Positions 49,901 to 63,198 of a stretch of 64,000 nt of DNA are shown here, one piece after another. Position 1 is the stretch's first letter, and the number at the start of each line of letters is the position of its first letter. Source of the stretch: Limanda limanda (taxonomy: Eukaryota; Chordata; Actinopteri; Pleuronectiformes; Pleuronectidae); NCBI RefSeq assembly GCF_963576545.1, contig NC_083651.1, forward strand, positions 18,475,748 to 18,539,747, in the 5' to 3' direction. The notes beneath the pieces are model-generated. The model was not told the origin of the DNA, did no database searches, and saw nothing but the letters and a program-made list of their open reading frames with translations. The position numbers and the translations under genes are program-made.

Positions 49901-51559
49901 TGGGGATATTTACTCTGGAGTGTAAAGACAGTTTTCTTGTCAACTAAAGTAACATTTGTCTCTTATTCCTGCTGGTTTCCATCTTGTACGCATCACTGTG
50001 ACGGCTGGGAGGGTTTCCCACAAGTGCAGGGTCAAGTGAACACTTCGCACGAGTGTGATTTAGGTCCAGATGAACAGATCACACATTTCCAACAAGCACC
50101 CTTCAGTGCATAGTGTAAGTGTGAGAGAGTTAGCCATCCAAAAATGACTACTTTTTTATACATTCAAAATGCTGCAACCAATAGGTGTTAATAATACACT
50201 AATAATAATACAAATATCTGTACAGTGCAATGTAATCCTGTAATAAATAATTCATATAGTGTGTGGTAATGCTTTATATTAAAAATGAATTGGACTTTTT
50301 TGACTCTTGGTCATTTACTTGTAAGGATAAATATTTGTTGTGGTTTTATGGTTTTAGTATATTGTTTATGTTGAATATATTAATATTAGTGATACATATA
50401 TTCAGAATAATGAACTCTCCCACATTTATTCAACTTTAACTTCTCTTAATCTTTAGCAGAATAACATTATTGTGCTGATATTTGAATATGCAGTTACACA
50501 GCTCGGGTATCGACAATGGCAAACAACTGGCTTAGATAGAGGGTTATTAGCTTTTATGCTCATTTCCTGTGCCACAAAGTGCAAATAGTCTGTTGGAAAT
50601 CCACCGCTAAAGTTCATCTTTAAATGTAGATGAAGGCAAATTTCAAACCAATAAATACCACAGTGGAGGAGTTTCATGACACATCTGAGATCACGGAGGT
50701 TGCCATAGGAATGTAAACACTTCTAGGTGACACAAAATATGAGGTTTCTGTTGTCAATGTGTCTACGTTGATTTACTAAGGCTGTTTGCGAATATTAAAT
50801 ATTATAATTTTGTAAATGATGATTCCAAAATTACAACTACGGGGACCGAGCTGGGGCCTCGGTGCTACTGCAGGAATTACATGTTTACAAATGGTTGCAA
50901 TGACTAGACAAACAATCTGATCTGACTGTGGTGGCTGTGGGTTCCTGTTGAGACTGGCAAGATGGGAGGAGAGGGAAAAATGAATATTTCATAATCACAG
51001 ATCTGTTTATGAGAGCACACACGAGAAAGTGATACCGGGGAGAAGAGAGATGCAAAAGTGTGCGTCTGGCGTCCTCTGTGTCCCATTCACATCACAGCAA
51101 ACGTCACAGTCGAATATGTAGAACAGAGCGTAACTTGTCGTCTAATTTTCTCCGTGTGCTTCCGTCTCGGGATGCAAACACACGCTCTGTTCATAATAAG
51201 ATTCAGAGGAAACGGGAATATGGACTTAGGAGTGATTTCAACACTGACGGCGTAAACACCGCGTGACGGTAAAGCTCGGCTGTTGGTTCCAGTGCGAATG
51301 TGTGAGAGAAGGGGAGAAAAGCCTCAGTGCAGAAATGCAGTTATTAATCACGGCGCAAGCTTTGATTCATCTGTCGTGGAGGCAGTTTGGAAGATGGACT
51401 CTATTTACTGCTAAAGTTGTTTGAGGGGTTTTGGGAGGCAGCCATCAATCTCTTGGCTATCTTGAAGAGAAGCAGCCAATGCACAGGCATCAGTTTCAAT
51501 CACCTCCCCGAGACAGCTGGTACGCTGAGCTGCCGCTGCACAATAGTCCTCGCTTCACT

Positions 51560-51577
51560 CCCCCCCCCCCCCCCCCC
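51560..51577. repeat. Homopolymer C18
   Basis: Eighteen consecutive C residues following 'cgcttcact'. A C12 run occurs at 29119-29130. Such runs are prone to sequencing and assembly error. Confidence 0.95.
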
Positions 51578-53462
51578 ATTTCTCTAACTCAAGGTGAAGT
51601 TTCTCCTCTCTCCCCGGGGAAGCATGTTATAAATGTGTTTTATCATAATAATAATAATATTGCCTAAAAATACACACGCCGCCCTGCCCTCTTGCTCCCT
51701 TGCTGTTTGGCACCCTGCGTTCCTAATTAGCATCCTCAATTAACCCATGTTAATTGCCAACCGTGGAAAGGTGGAGGATCCTGGCAAGCCGGCACCGCAG
51801 GGAGCTGCTTAGTAAATGAGTGGAATGGAAACGTATGCAGGTAAAAGACGAAAGCACCTTTAACCTCAAACTGCAAATAACACCTTTGTGTAATATTGCT
51901 TGTACACCGAGCCAAAACTCAAGCGGGGGATGTGAGAGTTGTTTTCAACTACAAATTGATTCGGTGCAGTTAAACAACAATCACACTTTATTTTTTTTTG
52001 TAGTAGTTAGAACTGCATCTTTCCACCCTTCTACCATCTATTTTCATCAAAGTCTGTGGGGCATATTACCTCTGCAGGAGTCTAATGGCTGCACTTAACC
52101 ATCCATCGCTCCCTCTTTCTTAATAACATCTTAGTTGTATTTTGCGTCACGCTTGTCTCTCTACAATAAAGAGCAACGTAATGACTGTGCTTTGTTTTTC
52201 CGCTTAAATCAATCTTGATTTCTTTTGGTGCACGCAGATTAAACACACGAGAGAAGATGAGCAGCGTTATTATTTTTTACCGGATGTAGACAAATCATTT
52301 TGTCGTATTTACTTTAAATCATCACTGTAAGAAACGAAAACACAAAAGAACATAGCTTGCATGTTCATTGAAGGGTGGGGTGGGGGGTTGCATTCTCGGT
52401 AAAACCCTCTGTGGCCAAGTTTACTCTCACAGCAATACGGGCCTATAAATGCAGTCAGCACTGTAGCGGAGCCACCAGGGGAGCTCCCCTGCCCCCTAGA
52501 TAGATCGGAATCAATTGGAGTTGGAGGGCGTTAGCGGAGCAGAGTGCAGTCAGCAGTCCAGCGTGATGTTCTTGAGAAGTGGGGGGCCAGCAAAGGTCAG
52601 AGTGTAGCAGCTGATTTCACATACAAAAACAAACCTGTCTGTTTTTTTTCTTTTTCTCCTGCATATTCTCCATAGTAGCCTGCTACCCTTTCATTAGTGC
52701 CCTTACTGCCCCAGGCCCCTGAGAGGCATCATCTGACGCAGTGATGGTGTGTATGCACGTGTCCATCAAACCAAAATGGAGGTAAGCATTCATGTAAAAG
52801 CAATTCCACCTCAGCTTCCTTACCCAAGCAAACCTATTCTTCCTCACCTGAATACTAACCTCCGAGAGGCAGCTTGAATCACGCTGCTCACGCGCTCGGC
52901 CCAGGAAGAAGGTGATTCTTAAAACGTCATAAATATCTGGACGTGTTCAAGCAAGGGATAATAGCACTTTGCCTTTTCTCTTTGTGACTCATGTTTAATC
53001 AAAGAGGAGATTTGGCAGATGGCGTCCCACAAATCAGAGCATTCAAGCAGACTCTCTCTAAGAAGAAGAAGAGAAGGAGTACCCCTGATAAGGAAACGTC
53101 ATTGGCTACGTGGACACAAATCTGAATGTTGATTGGTAGAAACTTATTTGAGCACAAGTATTGTCTTGGCAACAGGGTTGAATGAGAAGATGGTCATTCA
53201 CTATCCCAATCATTTATACAGTAACAGAAGTTAGTGACGGATAACAAGAAGTATGTGAAACCCTGAAATATAATTCTACTCCGCTTGTACAGGTTTAAGA
53301 TTTTTCAAATACTTCTAGACACAAGAACATAGAGTTCCATGAAGAGGAATGTGAAGCTACTCCCAAATCCCCAGTGATGAACCAATAATGACACATTTGA
53401 ATTAATAAGAAAGGTGTATTCTGTCTCCTTGCTGCACACCAGACTTCATATTTCATCCTTAC

Positions 53463-53614
53463 TCTGAGGAAGGTGAGGTCCCGGCTGCGGTCGATGCTCG
53501 TGATCTCGAGGTTGCCCATGACAACTTCACAGTTCTCGTAGTATTTCCTCAGGGTGCGGTACTGCTGCTCCAGGTCGGACAGTGTGCTCAGCTTGTTCTC
53601 CGTACCAGTGCACA
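53463..53614 (-). CDS. erbb4: erbb4 exon 2 (start of extracellular domain I)
   Basis: This is an internal coding exon of the neuregulin receptor tyrosine kinase ErbB4, a single-pass plasma-membrane receptor. On the minus strand a TCCTAG acceptor precedes the exon and a GTAAGG donor follows it. The exon is 152 bp, the size I recall for human exon 2. It enters in phase 1 and leaves in phase 0. The translation begins [14 protein letters not shown], continues through [19 protein letters not shown] and ends DLTFLR. These residues are characteristic of ErbB4 and not of EGFR, ErbB2 or ErbB3. The two cysteines (VC and ENC) are domain I cysteines. It forms the first strands of the L1 ligand-binding lobe. 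The reading frame continues into intron on both sides, so the exon limits come from splice sites and homology. I cannot tell which teleost paralogue (erbb4a or erbb4b) this is. Confidence 0.96.
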
Positions 53615-55275
53615 CTAGGAAAAGGAGACAGTGACAAGACAGTATTAATAAAGCTCCATTAGATACACTGTAGCTGAGAGCGGTGAGAGAGCAGCCACAC
53701 AGATATGATGACACAGCCTGTTAACGGGGTCCACAGTTTCGACTGACCATAACATAAACACACAGTGTCTGTCACCTCGATACAGTTACAGATACAGTTC
53801 CACATAATATGAGCCAGGAGAAACAGCTGGTTCATATTCTACTGTGTCACATGTGTCAAAACAAAGAGAGTGCAGTTTAAGCATGAGTCCATAGACAGTG
53901 ACCTGCAGCACCTGCTTAGCTGCCCTGGTCATGTCAGACTGGGAAGCCACTGGACCTCACTGCTCCCCCCAGGGCACTCGGGACAGATGAGGGCTCCTTA
54001 GCAGTTAGCTGGGCTACTCACTTGACAAGTGATTATTAGAACAACTTCCAGCGATCACACACCTTGCTTCCTACCCCCCCGATGACGACACAAACCATCT
54101 GCGCAATCAGCTGAAGATGCCCAGAGTAGTATGAAACATGGCCCTAATACAAAGATTAGGGGCTGAGTCAAGATTGCCTGCGGCTCCTCACATGTTTTTG
54201 GAGGGAGGAAGGCATTTGTTGTTTGGGGAAGATCAGTCTACATCTATAATAAATAAAAAAACTATATTTCATTGATCAATTTCTGTAGGAGCATGGCTCA
54301 TCGCTGGGGTTGTTGCCCTCAACATGGATTTCGTCTTCTCCTTGCCCTCCTATCATCTCCTCCCATCATGTATTTGTTGTCATTTGATCGACTTCTTTTT
54401 TCCTGAGGTTGCTGCAATTTCATGCATCCGTCATGTTTTGTTTTGTTTGTTTGTTTTTTCAATTTGTTTCCTCAATACAAACTGCAGTAGATGTTATCCC
54501 TCGACTCCCCTTGCTGCTTTTTAAATGAACAATGTGCTGCTTGCAATTCCTGCCAGGAGGTTATTTATGAGATTTTAAATATCAATATAGCTGCCAACGC
54601 CTAACGATGAATAGATATGTAAACGCTGTTGAGCAAATTCACCCTTTTCCTTTCAGAACACACAAACATGCTACGGATGCTACTGGTGGCACGACTATGC
54701 TAACAATGCTAGCCAGGTTTACTAGCTTTGAGCCACAGTGCATGTCTGTTAAATCACTCGCACTCAGAATACACTGACTTTTCCAGTATGAAGGGTTAAT
54801 GTTCTCCCACTAAGCTATTGTGTTTCATAAAAAAAAGAAGGCTATATAGTGTTAATCATTTATGATAAAACTATTTAAAGAACATCTTTCAGCCACCAGA
54901 TGTATTCATACAACTCTACCAAGAGAAAACCACACGAAAAGCAACAAATTATTTCCAGTGAGGCACTGTGCAGCTTGTGCGTACAGCTGATGATTACATT
55001 TTATAAAGGTACATCTGGCTAAAAATAGTACAGAAGTCCTGCAATAAAAACCTGCCTTCACGAAAGTTATAACGTTCAGTCTTTATTGAACTTGTGCAGG
55101 GAGGCGTTGATCTATCCGCACAACAAACGTGGAGACTGTGGTTTGTGTTGCCGTTGAGATGCATTGAATAATACAGAGCGGTGTTTTCTCGTCTCCAGCC
55201 AGACTGCATTAATATTAACAGGGTGGAAAACAATCATAGACACACCTGGACAAAGGCTATAGAGTTGAGTGACAA

Positions 55276-55457
55276 TAGTAAGATTCATTAATCTTGTCAG
55301 AGCGATATAAAGATGTAGCAACAACATAAATACACAATAGCTGCTGCCAATGAACACAGGCAGAACTAGTAAGATTCATTAATCTTGTCAGAGCGATATA
55401 AAGATGTAGCAACAACATAAATACACAATAGCTGCTGCCAATGAACACAGGCAGAAC
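55276..55457. repeat. 91-bp exact tandem duplication
   Basis: The unit beginning TAGTAAGATTCATTAATC and ending ACACAGGCAGAAC occurs at 55276-55366 and again at 55367-55457 with no differences. It has no simple-sequence character. It is either a very recent duplication or an assembly artefact. Confidence 0.95.
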
Positions 55458-57486
55458 ACAAAGTCCCTTTGCAATGAGTTTTTGTTGATGCTATCAGCTG
55501 TGCAGAAGATTTTCCATATGGAGGGTAATAATTTGTGATCATGCAGGAGTATTTACCCTGAATGACTATGAAGACAGGAAAAAAAATATAAACATACATA
55601 TATATGTATTATAATCCAGTTCTATTTATATTTTCGTTATGTTGTTGCGTCCTTCTTCTTCATACTTAATGACAGAATCTAACAGAGAGGTGGTGTGTCC
55701 TTCACTGAGCCTTGTCACTTTGTCATCCATGAGCTGTTACCTCTCTCTCTGAACACCTCCTCCCTAAAATATCTTCAGCGAGGCTTTGCATTTCTATTCA
55801 AAATTTCCTGCAGACCTTTCTAAACCTTATATCTCCCACAGTGTTGTTTTTCTATCCTCGTGGCTAGTAATAAACTAGGCCAAACTCATTTACCCCTTTT
55901 CTCTGCACTGTGGCCAAATCTTTCAATTCCTTTTCCTATTTACTCCCCGACATTACACCACAGTTACATATAAAGGAAAAAAGGATTCAGCCTCAAGGCA
56001 TCACAGGCTGTAAAGACAAATGGGATTCGGATTAAACACTTCCTCATCTAAGCAGATATGAGATAAGTGGAACTATCCCAATGTGACCTGTACAATACTC
56101 GTATGGCTGGTGGTGATTAGCTAGACTGCACATAGCATAACGCGCTGCTCAGGAATGATATATGACAGACCTGGGTGTTTTCAATAACAGTTAGCGTGGG
56201 CTTGAGGGAAGCGGGATGCAGGGTAGAGGGGCTCATAAAGTGAGGATAGGTGTAATAAACTGTTATTGCACCATTGAGGCAAGGTGCCGAGATCAGGCCA
56301 CAGGGTCATTGTGGCATGGGATGTCTAGTGAAATTTACTTGTTTTTTTTACACCCATTTGGTTCCCCGAGCTTGCCTTCAGTTAAGCCCGCTGACTTTCC
56401 AGAACTGCCAGGTGCGATGTGAAGTCTGTGTGATTATTTTTTCTCTCTCCTCATGTGTGATTTCTAATGAAACACTGAAATCCTATAGCTCTGCATGAGA
56501 CCGAGATGGCGCTGAGTGCCAAGTGAACCACAACAAAACCATCTGTGCTGTGTAGAGTGCATAAAGAGAAAGTGTGAACTGTTGAGGGGTTTGCTGCAAA
56601 GTGATCCTACCGGTGAGATGTCTGTCTGTGTGTGTGTGTGTGTGTGTGTGTGCATGAATGTGGGCCGGGTGTAAATAAAAGACCTCAGGATGTATTTTCT
56701 CCCCCTCGCTGCACGATCGAATCCATTTGTCTCCATGCTCAATATGTTACATCTGAGCCGTTATATCACTGCAAAGGTTGAATAAAGCACAGTCCCTGCT
56801 CTTTGTATTGGAGCGACCTGGAGAACACGTTATGAGACACCGAGTTGTCAGCTGTTTACCATAGTGCCTCGGATGCAGGAATAGCTCTCAAGAACAGATG
56901 AATCTTCATATTGTGTAAAAGTTATGGCTGCTCACAAGAGAATCCATCTTCTCTGCTTGACGGATTTCACTCGATTCCACACTCACAGCGGAGAATGTCA
57001 ATGAGATTCACCCCATATACATGTGTATATACAAAGGAATCGTATTTGCCTGTGTGATTAAATTGATTACAATTGTTTGCAGGGAATTGTCTGAGAAGTG
57101 ATGGATTAAGGCAATGGATCATAATAATTCAGGATTTTCCAATATGTGTAATTAATGAGAAGATTACGAGCTGATGGGTTGAAATTCATATCTGCCGTCA
57201 TTTATATGGATGAAAAGGGAATTTACAGATGCTAGTTTTTTTTCTGCAATGCTTGGAGGTGGATGGATGGGGACAAGCCTGTCCATGTGTTCACCAGATG
57301 TGCCATGAGGGCCAACACGCCCACAATCACGACACCTATACGTTCACTCCTTTCAGTGGGTGTGTACTAACTGCACAGACCAGCTGCACAAAATCTCATT
57401 TAGGTTGCCATAGCAGTTTGGTTTCTTCCACCTGCATCCACTTCACACTTAATGGCAGTAGACATACAAATTACAGATTAAAAAAG

Positions 57487-57562
57487 GGATGGATGGATGG
57501 ATGGATAGATTGATAGATGAATAGATGGATAGATAGATTCATAGATTGATTGATAGATAGAT
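57487..57562. repeat. GGAT/GATA tetranucleotide repeat
   Basis: A run of 'ggatggatggat' passes into 'gatagatagat' units with ATTGATAG interruptions. It is a compound, imperfect tetranucleotide microsatellite. Confidence 0.93.
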
Positions 57563-60500
57563 GCTGTATAGGGGCTGTATGTGAGAACCCAAATGTCTGA
57601 ATCAGTTTGACACGGCAATCAAGAGGGAGCATTGATGATGTTTCTAACACGCGATGGACACAAAACTAAAAAACAGAAAAAAGATAAATATTTCATGAAA
57701 AAAATGTGTCATAAATGTAGGAGAGGCCAAAGAAAAGACAACCATAATCAATCGTGTCGATGTGCTGTAAATGAAAATACATTATCCTGCCTCTGCATGC
57801 TGCTGCTGCTGTTGTTGTGACAGCATCTGACTGGAGAATCTCCAGCTGCGCTGTTCATATGTGAGAGGCAATCTCCGGAGAAAGTCCGGAGCCAATTGTG
57901 TGGACAAATTCATGCGTCTCTCTTTCTCTCACAAATCGGTCAGAAACCTCCTGAAGAAAGATTGTCAGTAGCTGTGTTTTTTAAATGGTTTCCATGCAGC
58001 TCCGACAGACAACCACCAGACGGGACTACAATGGATCCATCACTGTCTCTGACAATTTCACGACACTCACCCAGAGGGGGAAATGCAAACAGTGAGTCCT
58101 TTACATGAGAACAAAACAAACCAATATTTGGCAGAGAAACCTGAATGCCCCAGAGCTCCATTTTCATCAGTTTTACTTTTGTAATTATCTTCATCAGGAT
58201 TGCATAGGCACTGCACTGCTGTGGTGTGTGCTCCTTGCCCAATTCATTTCATACGTGGTGCACACAACAACTTCATCAATAGTGCCTTCTGCGATTATTG
58301 AATGCCTATAAAGCTTGCAAGTCTCCCAGGTTTATAGGCTCCTGCCAAGGCAGCCGACAAAAGGTCATCCCAATAGCCAGTAACTGACTCCATCAAATAA
58401 AGTTGCAAATGTCACTTCCATAAGTAAACACTGTCAATAGCTGAGCTTGGCTTACGTGGCCTGAATAAACAGGAGGACCTTGTCGGAGTTAAGCTAAATT
58501 TTCTGTCAGGCACGCAGCAGTCAGAGCCGTCCTTTGTCCCCCAATGTCCCCCAGATGAGCCCTGCTGGCTAAGTGTGAGTTACAAGCCACTGCCTCTGAT
58601 GGTAATCATGGCCCAGATTATTGTCCATCTGCTGAGCAGCTTAATAAGCATCAGAAACAATAACTAGATGAGTGTTCGTGATGGCTGCACGGTCCAGCAA
58701 TGCTAACCTCTCACTACCCTCCGAGCTCTGGTCACCTACAAACAATGCTGCTGCTGTCTCCATATGGGCCGTCATAAATTAGCATTTATGCCCTTGCTGG
58801 CGCACACATCCTCCAACACCTCCTGGGAGTTTTCCACAGAGGATAGCCTGCAGCTGTCGGTGTACTTACAGGAGCTGATTACAAGCATCAGATATATCAT
58901 GAGTGTCACTAATATGTTGTCCACAGATATGATCTGTATGTGTCATGTACAGCTCAGTCTCACGGCTGTCATTAACCCCTTCCCATGCAGCAAGCAGCCA
59001 TTTTCAGCGAATAAACTCCGACAAACAGGTAAACAGGCTACGACAAACTGACCGGATACACTACCTGGCCAGTACTGAAGAGAACCAAGGTATAGGTGCA
59101 TAAAGAAATCTACTCAAATGTGATAGTGATGGATGATGGACCAAGCTACAAAGTATATTGCTGGACTGTGTAGTATCGGTATGAAAAATTGAGGATGAAG
59201 TTGAAACTCTTTACGAATAGCAGAAAACTTTTAATGAAAAGAAGATAAAATTGGCTCAGTAATTAAATGAGGCTGGATGACGTTAAACACTTATAAGAAT
59301 AGTCATTATCATCATGTCAGATTTATATTCTGCCCTGTGTCATCCAGTTTTATTCTCTCCCTATTTCTCATATACAGTGTTTCAATACAGCCAAATTCCC
59401 AATTGAATCGTTCTAATTTACATGTCCCTCTGTTTCTGATATCAGACAACGGGAGTATTATGAAACCGTGAATGTGAATGTTAACTAGCAGAGACCTCCA
59501 AGTCCAAGCTGCAATATCCTGATTTTATAACCATGACATCCTCTGACAAAAAAATCACCACAGAGGTGAGTTAAACATAGCATTTCATTCTCAATTCTAT
59601 GAGAGGTGGCATAGGTTTGTCCTAAAAGTCCTTAGATTATTTTTGTGTGCTTCTTAGATGAAGTGACTACCTTGAAACATGGATCTTATTTTAATATCAG
59701 AGAAAGCAGACTCTTGTGGTGAGAAAAAGGACAACTGCTTCATATTTATTTGATAATATCAATAATTTGATAACATTAGCAACCCATTTGAACTATATGC
59801 TTAAATACCAATGATGATTTAAAAAAATATGAATTTATATTCAGTTACATCATTTTATTAAAGTGTATAGATTTTTACATGTAGATATATATATCACATA
59901 TATTAATATACAATATGTTTGCTTTGATGGAATGATGTGTGATACTGCAGCTGTGAATTAGACAGTTGTTTAAATGTGTGTTGTCAATGTTGTTAGTGGT
60001 CACTGAAATGAAATTAAAGAAGTTTTAAAAAGCATGCTGCAACCATTTGGATATGTTTCACTTTTGTGAAACCGGCAGAACTGGTCAGTGGAAAAAAGCA
60101 GAAGGCTGCGCCCCATCCATTCAGAATCTCTCACCACCTCAGTATCTCTGTAGGATTTAGACTTGTCTCCAGACAATAAAAATCCACCCGAGTCACAGGG
60201 GAGTGATTGGCTGACACTGACATATCTCATTACCCAAAATCCTCTGGGGGCCTCTTCCTGACTGAATGCGCTGCCGAGAGTAGATCTAGAGAAAAGACCT
60301 TTAGACCCCAGTGAAAGTGTTTTTCCGTGTTTGTTTGTTTGTCTGCGCGTGTGCCCGTGTGTGTGTGTGTGACCCTCAATTCATCCTTACCCTTGCAGCA
60401 CACAAGCTCTATTTGTAATTTTAAGAAATACGTTTGACATTATCAAAGCTCTTTTGATTAAATAATACAATTCTGTGTTGTTAAATACGTGACTAATGTA

Positions 60501-61604
60501 CTGAATTTGAAATCAAATATGTGCCGACCATCTTAAATAAATATGTCAATGTGGCACAACAGTGATTTGAAATTTAATTGATTAAAAAATATCGAGGGAT
60601 TTAAATGTGAGATTTAAAAGCATATGTTTTTTTAGCAGTATCATAGCAGCAGTAATGATGCGGGATTTGTGCAATATCTGCAAAATGTAGATAGAATAAT
60701 AGAATGCAATCGGAAAATCAAGATGTTGTGCATCTGACAGATGTTTATCACCTCTCACCAGCTGCTTCACTTTGAAAAAGAACTTGTTGGACAAAGTTAG
60801 TGAAAAGCAAGAGACATGGAGTATTTCAAGTATGCTAGGTGTGTATACCACACACTCAACAATTAACTCAGGACGATTGTCCCTGAGCATGAGTGCATGA
60901 CCACCAGCTGCTGATCTACCACCATTACACCAATTATGCTCCAACCACTGGAGGGCAAAATGAACCAGGTTTAGAGGGATGCTGATGATAAGATAAACAC
61001 ATCGTATCATGCATTTCAAAACTAAATAGCACTTTCATCATTTTGTCCAAAGCCTTTATTAGCAAGTACGTGGATGGAGATTTTCTCCTAAGGCATAATT
61101 GGTGGCTGTTGCCCCAGGAAAGACTAAGGAGCAGCCAATGGAAGGGCCTCCTCAGCTGCTTTGGACATCTCTATAAAGGGCAGAGTAAAGTTGTTGTGTG
61201 TGTGAGGTGGATCAAATATGATCGATATCTTTCCAGGCAAGGTTCCTGTTTAACTTTGAGATGTCAGCTTCCAGGCCTCCACCACTAAAGAGCTCTTACA
61301 GCTCAGTCAAAGACAACAAGAACCTCATGGCTGCCTGTGGTAGAGATCCTCCCAGTGTGAACACAGTTGGATAAATGTTAGAACAGGGAAACCAGTATAT
61401 GATCCATTGGAGGAGTAAATCAAACACAGCTCCGTTCCCCTTAATCATTTCTGTCTACGAGGAACAGCGTGTTCAGTTTCAGATCATGAATTTAGCACCC
61501 AGAGTTAAGATGTTTCTTTATGCCCATACAAATCAGTAAAGTACTACAGTGTAAATACAGTCAGCTCTTCAAGGTCTATAGCTTGTTGTTGAGTTATAAT
61601 AATG

Positions 61605-61795
61605 ACAGGGCCAAGTCGACAGTGCAGTGGTTAGAACTATAACTTCTATGGTTTGGGGCTTGGGTCTTTCTGTGAGGAGTTTGCATGTTCTCCCCATGTC
61701 TGTGTAGGTTTTCTCTGGGTAGTCCGGTTTCCTCCCACAGTCCAAAGACATTAGATTAACTGGAACTTGACTGTACACTGTAAGCCCGGACATCT
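61605..61795 (+). repeat. SINE-like fish dispersed repeat
   Basis: The sequence contains 'gtgcagtggttagaacta', then 'tttgcatgttctcccc', 'tttcctcccacagtccaaag' and 'acattagattaactgg'. I recognise this string as a very widespread fish repeat whose 5' part resembles a tRNA-derived head ('GGCAGTGGTTAGC'). The copy is diverged. I do not assign a family name. Limits are approximate. Confidence 0.6.
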
Positions 61796-61994
61796 ACTGG
61801 GATGGAAAATTTAAGTTGAATGTACATAAAAAATGTAAGTATGATACCATTACTATCAGATGTAAGTCTATTCTACTAATTTGGAGTAGAATATACTAAG
61901 ATTTGTGAGTAATGAAGTTGGTGGATAATTTTAAGTGGAATATACAAAAATTCTTAAGTTTTGGTTGTATAAACTTGAGTTTTCAAGTCATGCT

Positions 61995-62403
61995 GTTACA
62001 CACCCCGCGTCGTAAGTGGCGACATGCACCTGTAAGGACGAAAACGACAACGAAGAAGAAGGTACCTTCTTCCCGCCTGTGCTTGCTGAAGAAGGTGAAG
62101 CTCTCCATGCGCGTGGATCGTGCTGCTGCGTGTAGTACTAGGGACGGTTGTTTGTTTGAACGCGAGCTCACCGGACCTGTGCACCGGACGAACGGCGAAA
62201 GCGAGCGCACCGGACCTGTGCACCGGACGGACGGCGAAAGCGAGCGCACCGGACCTGTGCACCGGACGGACGGCGAAAGCGAGCGCACCGGACGGACGGG
62301 ACACGGGAGCCGCCACGGACGAAGCGGGGGTCCCGCTTCTTTATCGGGCAGAGGAGAGAGGAAGGCGGTGGCGCAACGGCTGCGGTGCAGTTAGCTTAAT
62401 CAG
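61995..62403 (+). promoter_or_regulatory. CpG-rich block, possible first exon and promoter of the antisense gene
   Basis: This block is much richer in G, C and CpG than its surroundings. It ends at a consensus splice donor (CAG|GTGAGT, GT at 62404). No exon downstream continues its reading frame convincingly, so it may be a non-coding first exon with promoter of the plus-strand gene. A small exon candidate follows at 62660-62699 (TTCACTTAAG acceptor, GTACAC donor). Two long open frames run through it, but both owe their length to the 39-bp repeat, whose period is a multiple of three. It could instead be the promoter of an unrelated transcript. Assignment is an inference from position only. 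Confidence 0.4.
62170..62300 (+). repeat. 39-bp tandem repeat, three copies plus a partial
   Basis: Copies start at 62170, 62209 and 62248, with a 14-bp partial at 62287. The unit begins ACCGGACCTGTGCACCGGAC and ends GGCGAAAGCGAGCGC. The three copies differ at a single base (gaacgg in copy 1 against ggacgg in copies 2 and 3). The unit is a multiple of three, so it reads through as a 13-residue repeat (GPVHRTDGESERT) on the plus strand, but I do not claim it is translated. Confidence 0.95.
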
Positions 62404-63039
62404 GTGAGTGCTAGATAGCTAATACTAGCGACGCCATTTTAGCTTACCTGCTACACATGGTGGAAAGCGTGTGTTTGAATTTGAAGTGGCTCTCGGTGAG
62501 ACGTTAACCAGTCCATCGACATTTTTCATCTATTACTTACGTATTAATTACTCTAGGTGCAATGCAAACTTTTTTCATTGACAACTTTTTTTTGAAAATG
62601 CAGTGTTTGTCAGCACATGAAAGCATTAACTACATCTGTTTTATATTTTTCACTTAAGGGGCTGTTTGTGAGCAGTGAGGACCAGTCAAGACCAGTCAGG
62701 TACACATTTTCAGCTTTCACTTTTAGTTCCCCCCCCAATAAATAATCGCATTTATACCCGTGACAAAGGCACCAATAAATGAATGTGCGACTCGGACATA
62801 TTAATTTCCATAATGTAGGTTTGCTGATCAGAAAGGAACATTGCACAAACACTGACATGTGGCCTAAATGTCATCCATTTTAAAGAAACAGTCTGAAAAT
62901 ACCTAATTGGTATAAATAGAAATAGTTATATTTGTGAAATACCAGTCAAACTTAAATCAATTGTCTGTTTCTGTTTGGTATGCCACAGGAAAACTAAGAC
63001 GATATGTTATTTGCTAAATACCTGTGTACCTGTCGCCAG

Positions 63040-63198
63040 GTTCTGGTAACAGAAATGATGAAGACGAAGCAGAATGCATCCCTTGTTATGAAAAAGATGG
63101 ATATGACATTGGCACTACGGAGAAAAGAAGTTGTCAAAAACAAGCCTCCCATCGACCAGATGTTACAGCGATGGCCAGCTCTTTTCACAGAAAGCCAG
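63040..63198 (+). CDS. Exon A of a fish 'SAMD3-like' multicopy family gene
   Basis: This plus-strand coding exon encodes VLVTEMMKTKQNASLV, then KKMDMTLALRRKEVV and QMLQRWPALFTESQ. From memory, the 'KMDxTxxLRRKEIV ... RWPALF' signature belongs to a large teleost family usually annotated as uncharacterised or 'sterile alpha motif domain-containing protein 3-like'. Its function is unknown. A GTGTGT donor follows at 63199. I place the start at CAG|GTT, after CCTGTCGCCAG, because the following exons also begin with GTC in phase 0. An alternative is the acceptor at 62988 (TGCCACAG), with translation starting at ATG 63004; an in-frame TAA at 62995 blocks any frame entering from further upstream. No N-terminal domain is visible, so this copy may be truncated. 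Confidence 0.72.

Larger units (their letters stand above)
21674..53462 (-). other. erbb4: erbb4 intron 2
   Basis: This is about 31.8 kb between exons 2 and 3. It is the main landing area for mobile DNA in the window: non-autonomous elements at 25.7 and 28.9 kb, a Tc1/mariner element at 35.9 kb and a Ty3/gypsy element at 38.7-42.9 kb. The stretches 21.7-25.7, 29.5-35.9 and 42.9-53.4 kb hold microsatellites, homopolymer runs and AT-rich sequence, with no exon I can recognise. The GC-rich block at 39-42.8 kb is entirely the gypsy element. Confidence 0.85.

Noticed and set aside
60000..60310. Possible erbb4 promoter or exon 1 region with a CCAAT-like box (GTCAGCCAATC on the minus strand)
   Set aside because: No CpG enrichment, no signal-peptide frame and no splice donor in phase 1 that would fit exon 2.
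60582..61019. 145-codon minus-strand frame in erbb4 intron 1
   Set aside because: AT-rich, low-complexity composition, no recognisable motif and no splice sites in the right places.
61912..62407. Protein-coding genes of 160 and 95 codons over the 39-bp repeat
   Set aside because: Long frames on both strands arise from a repeat whose unit is a multiple of three. No domain or family similarity is evident, so I list it as a repeat and a possible promoter or first exon only.
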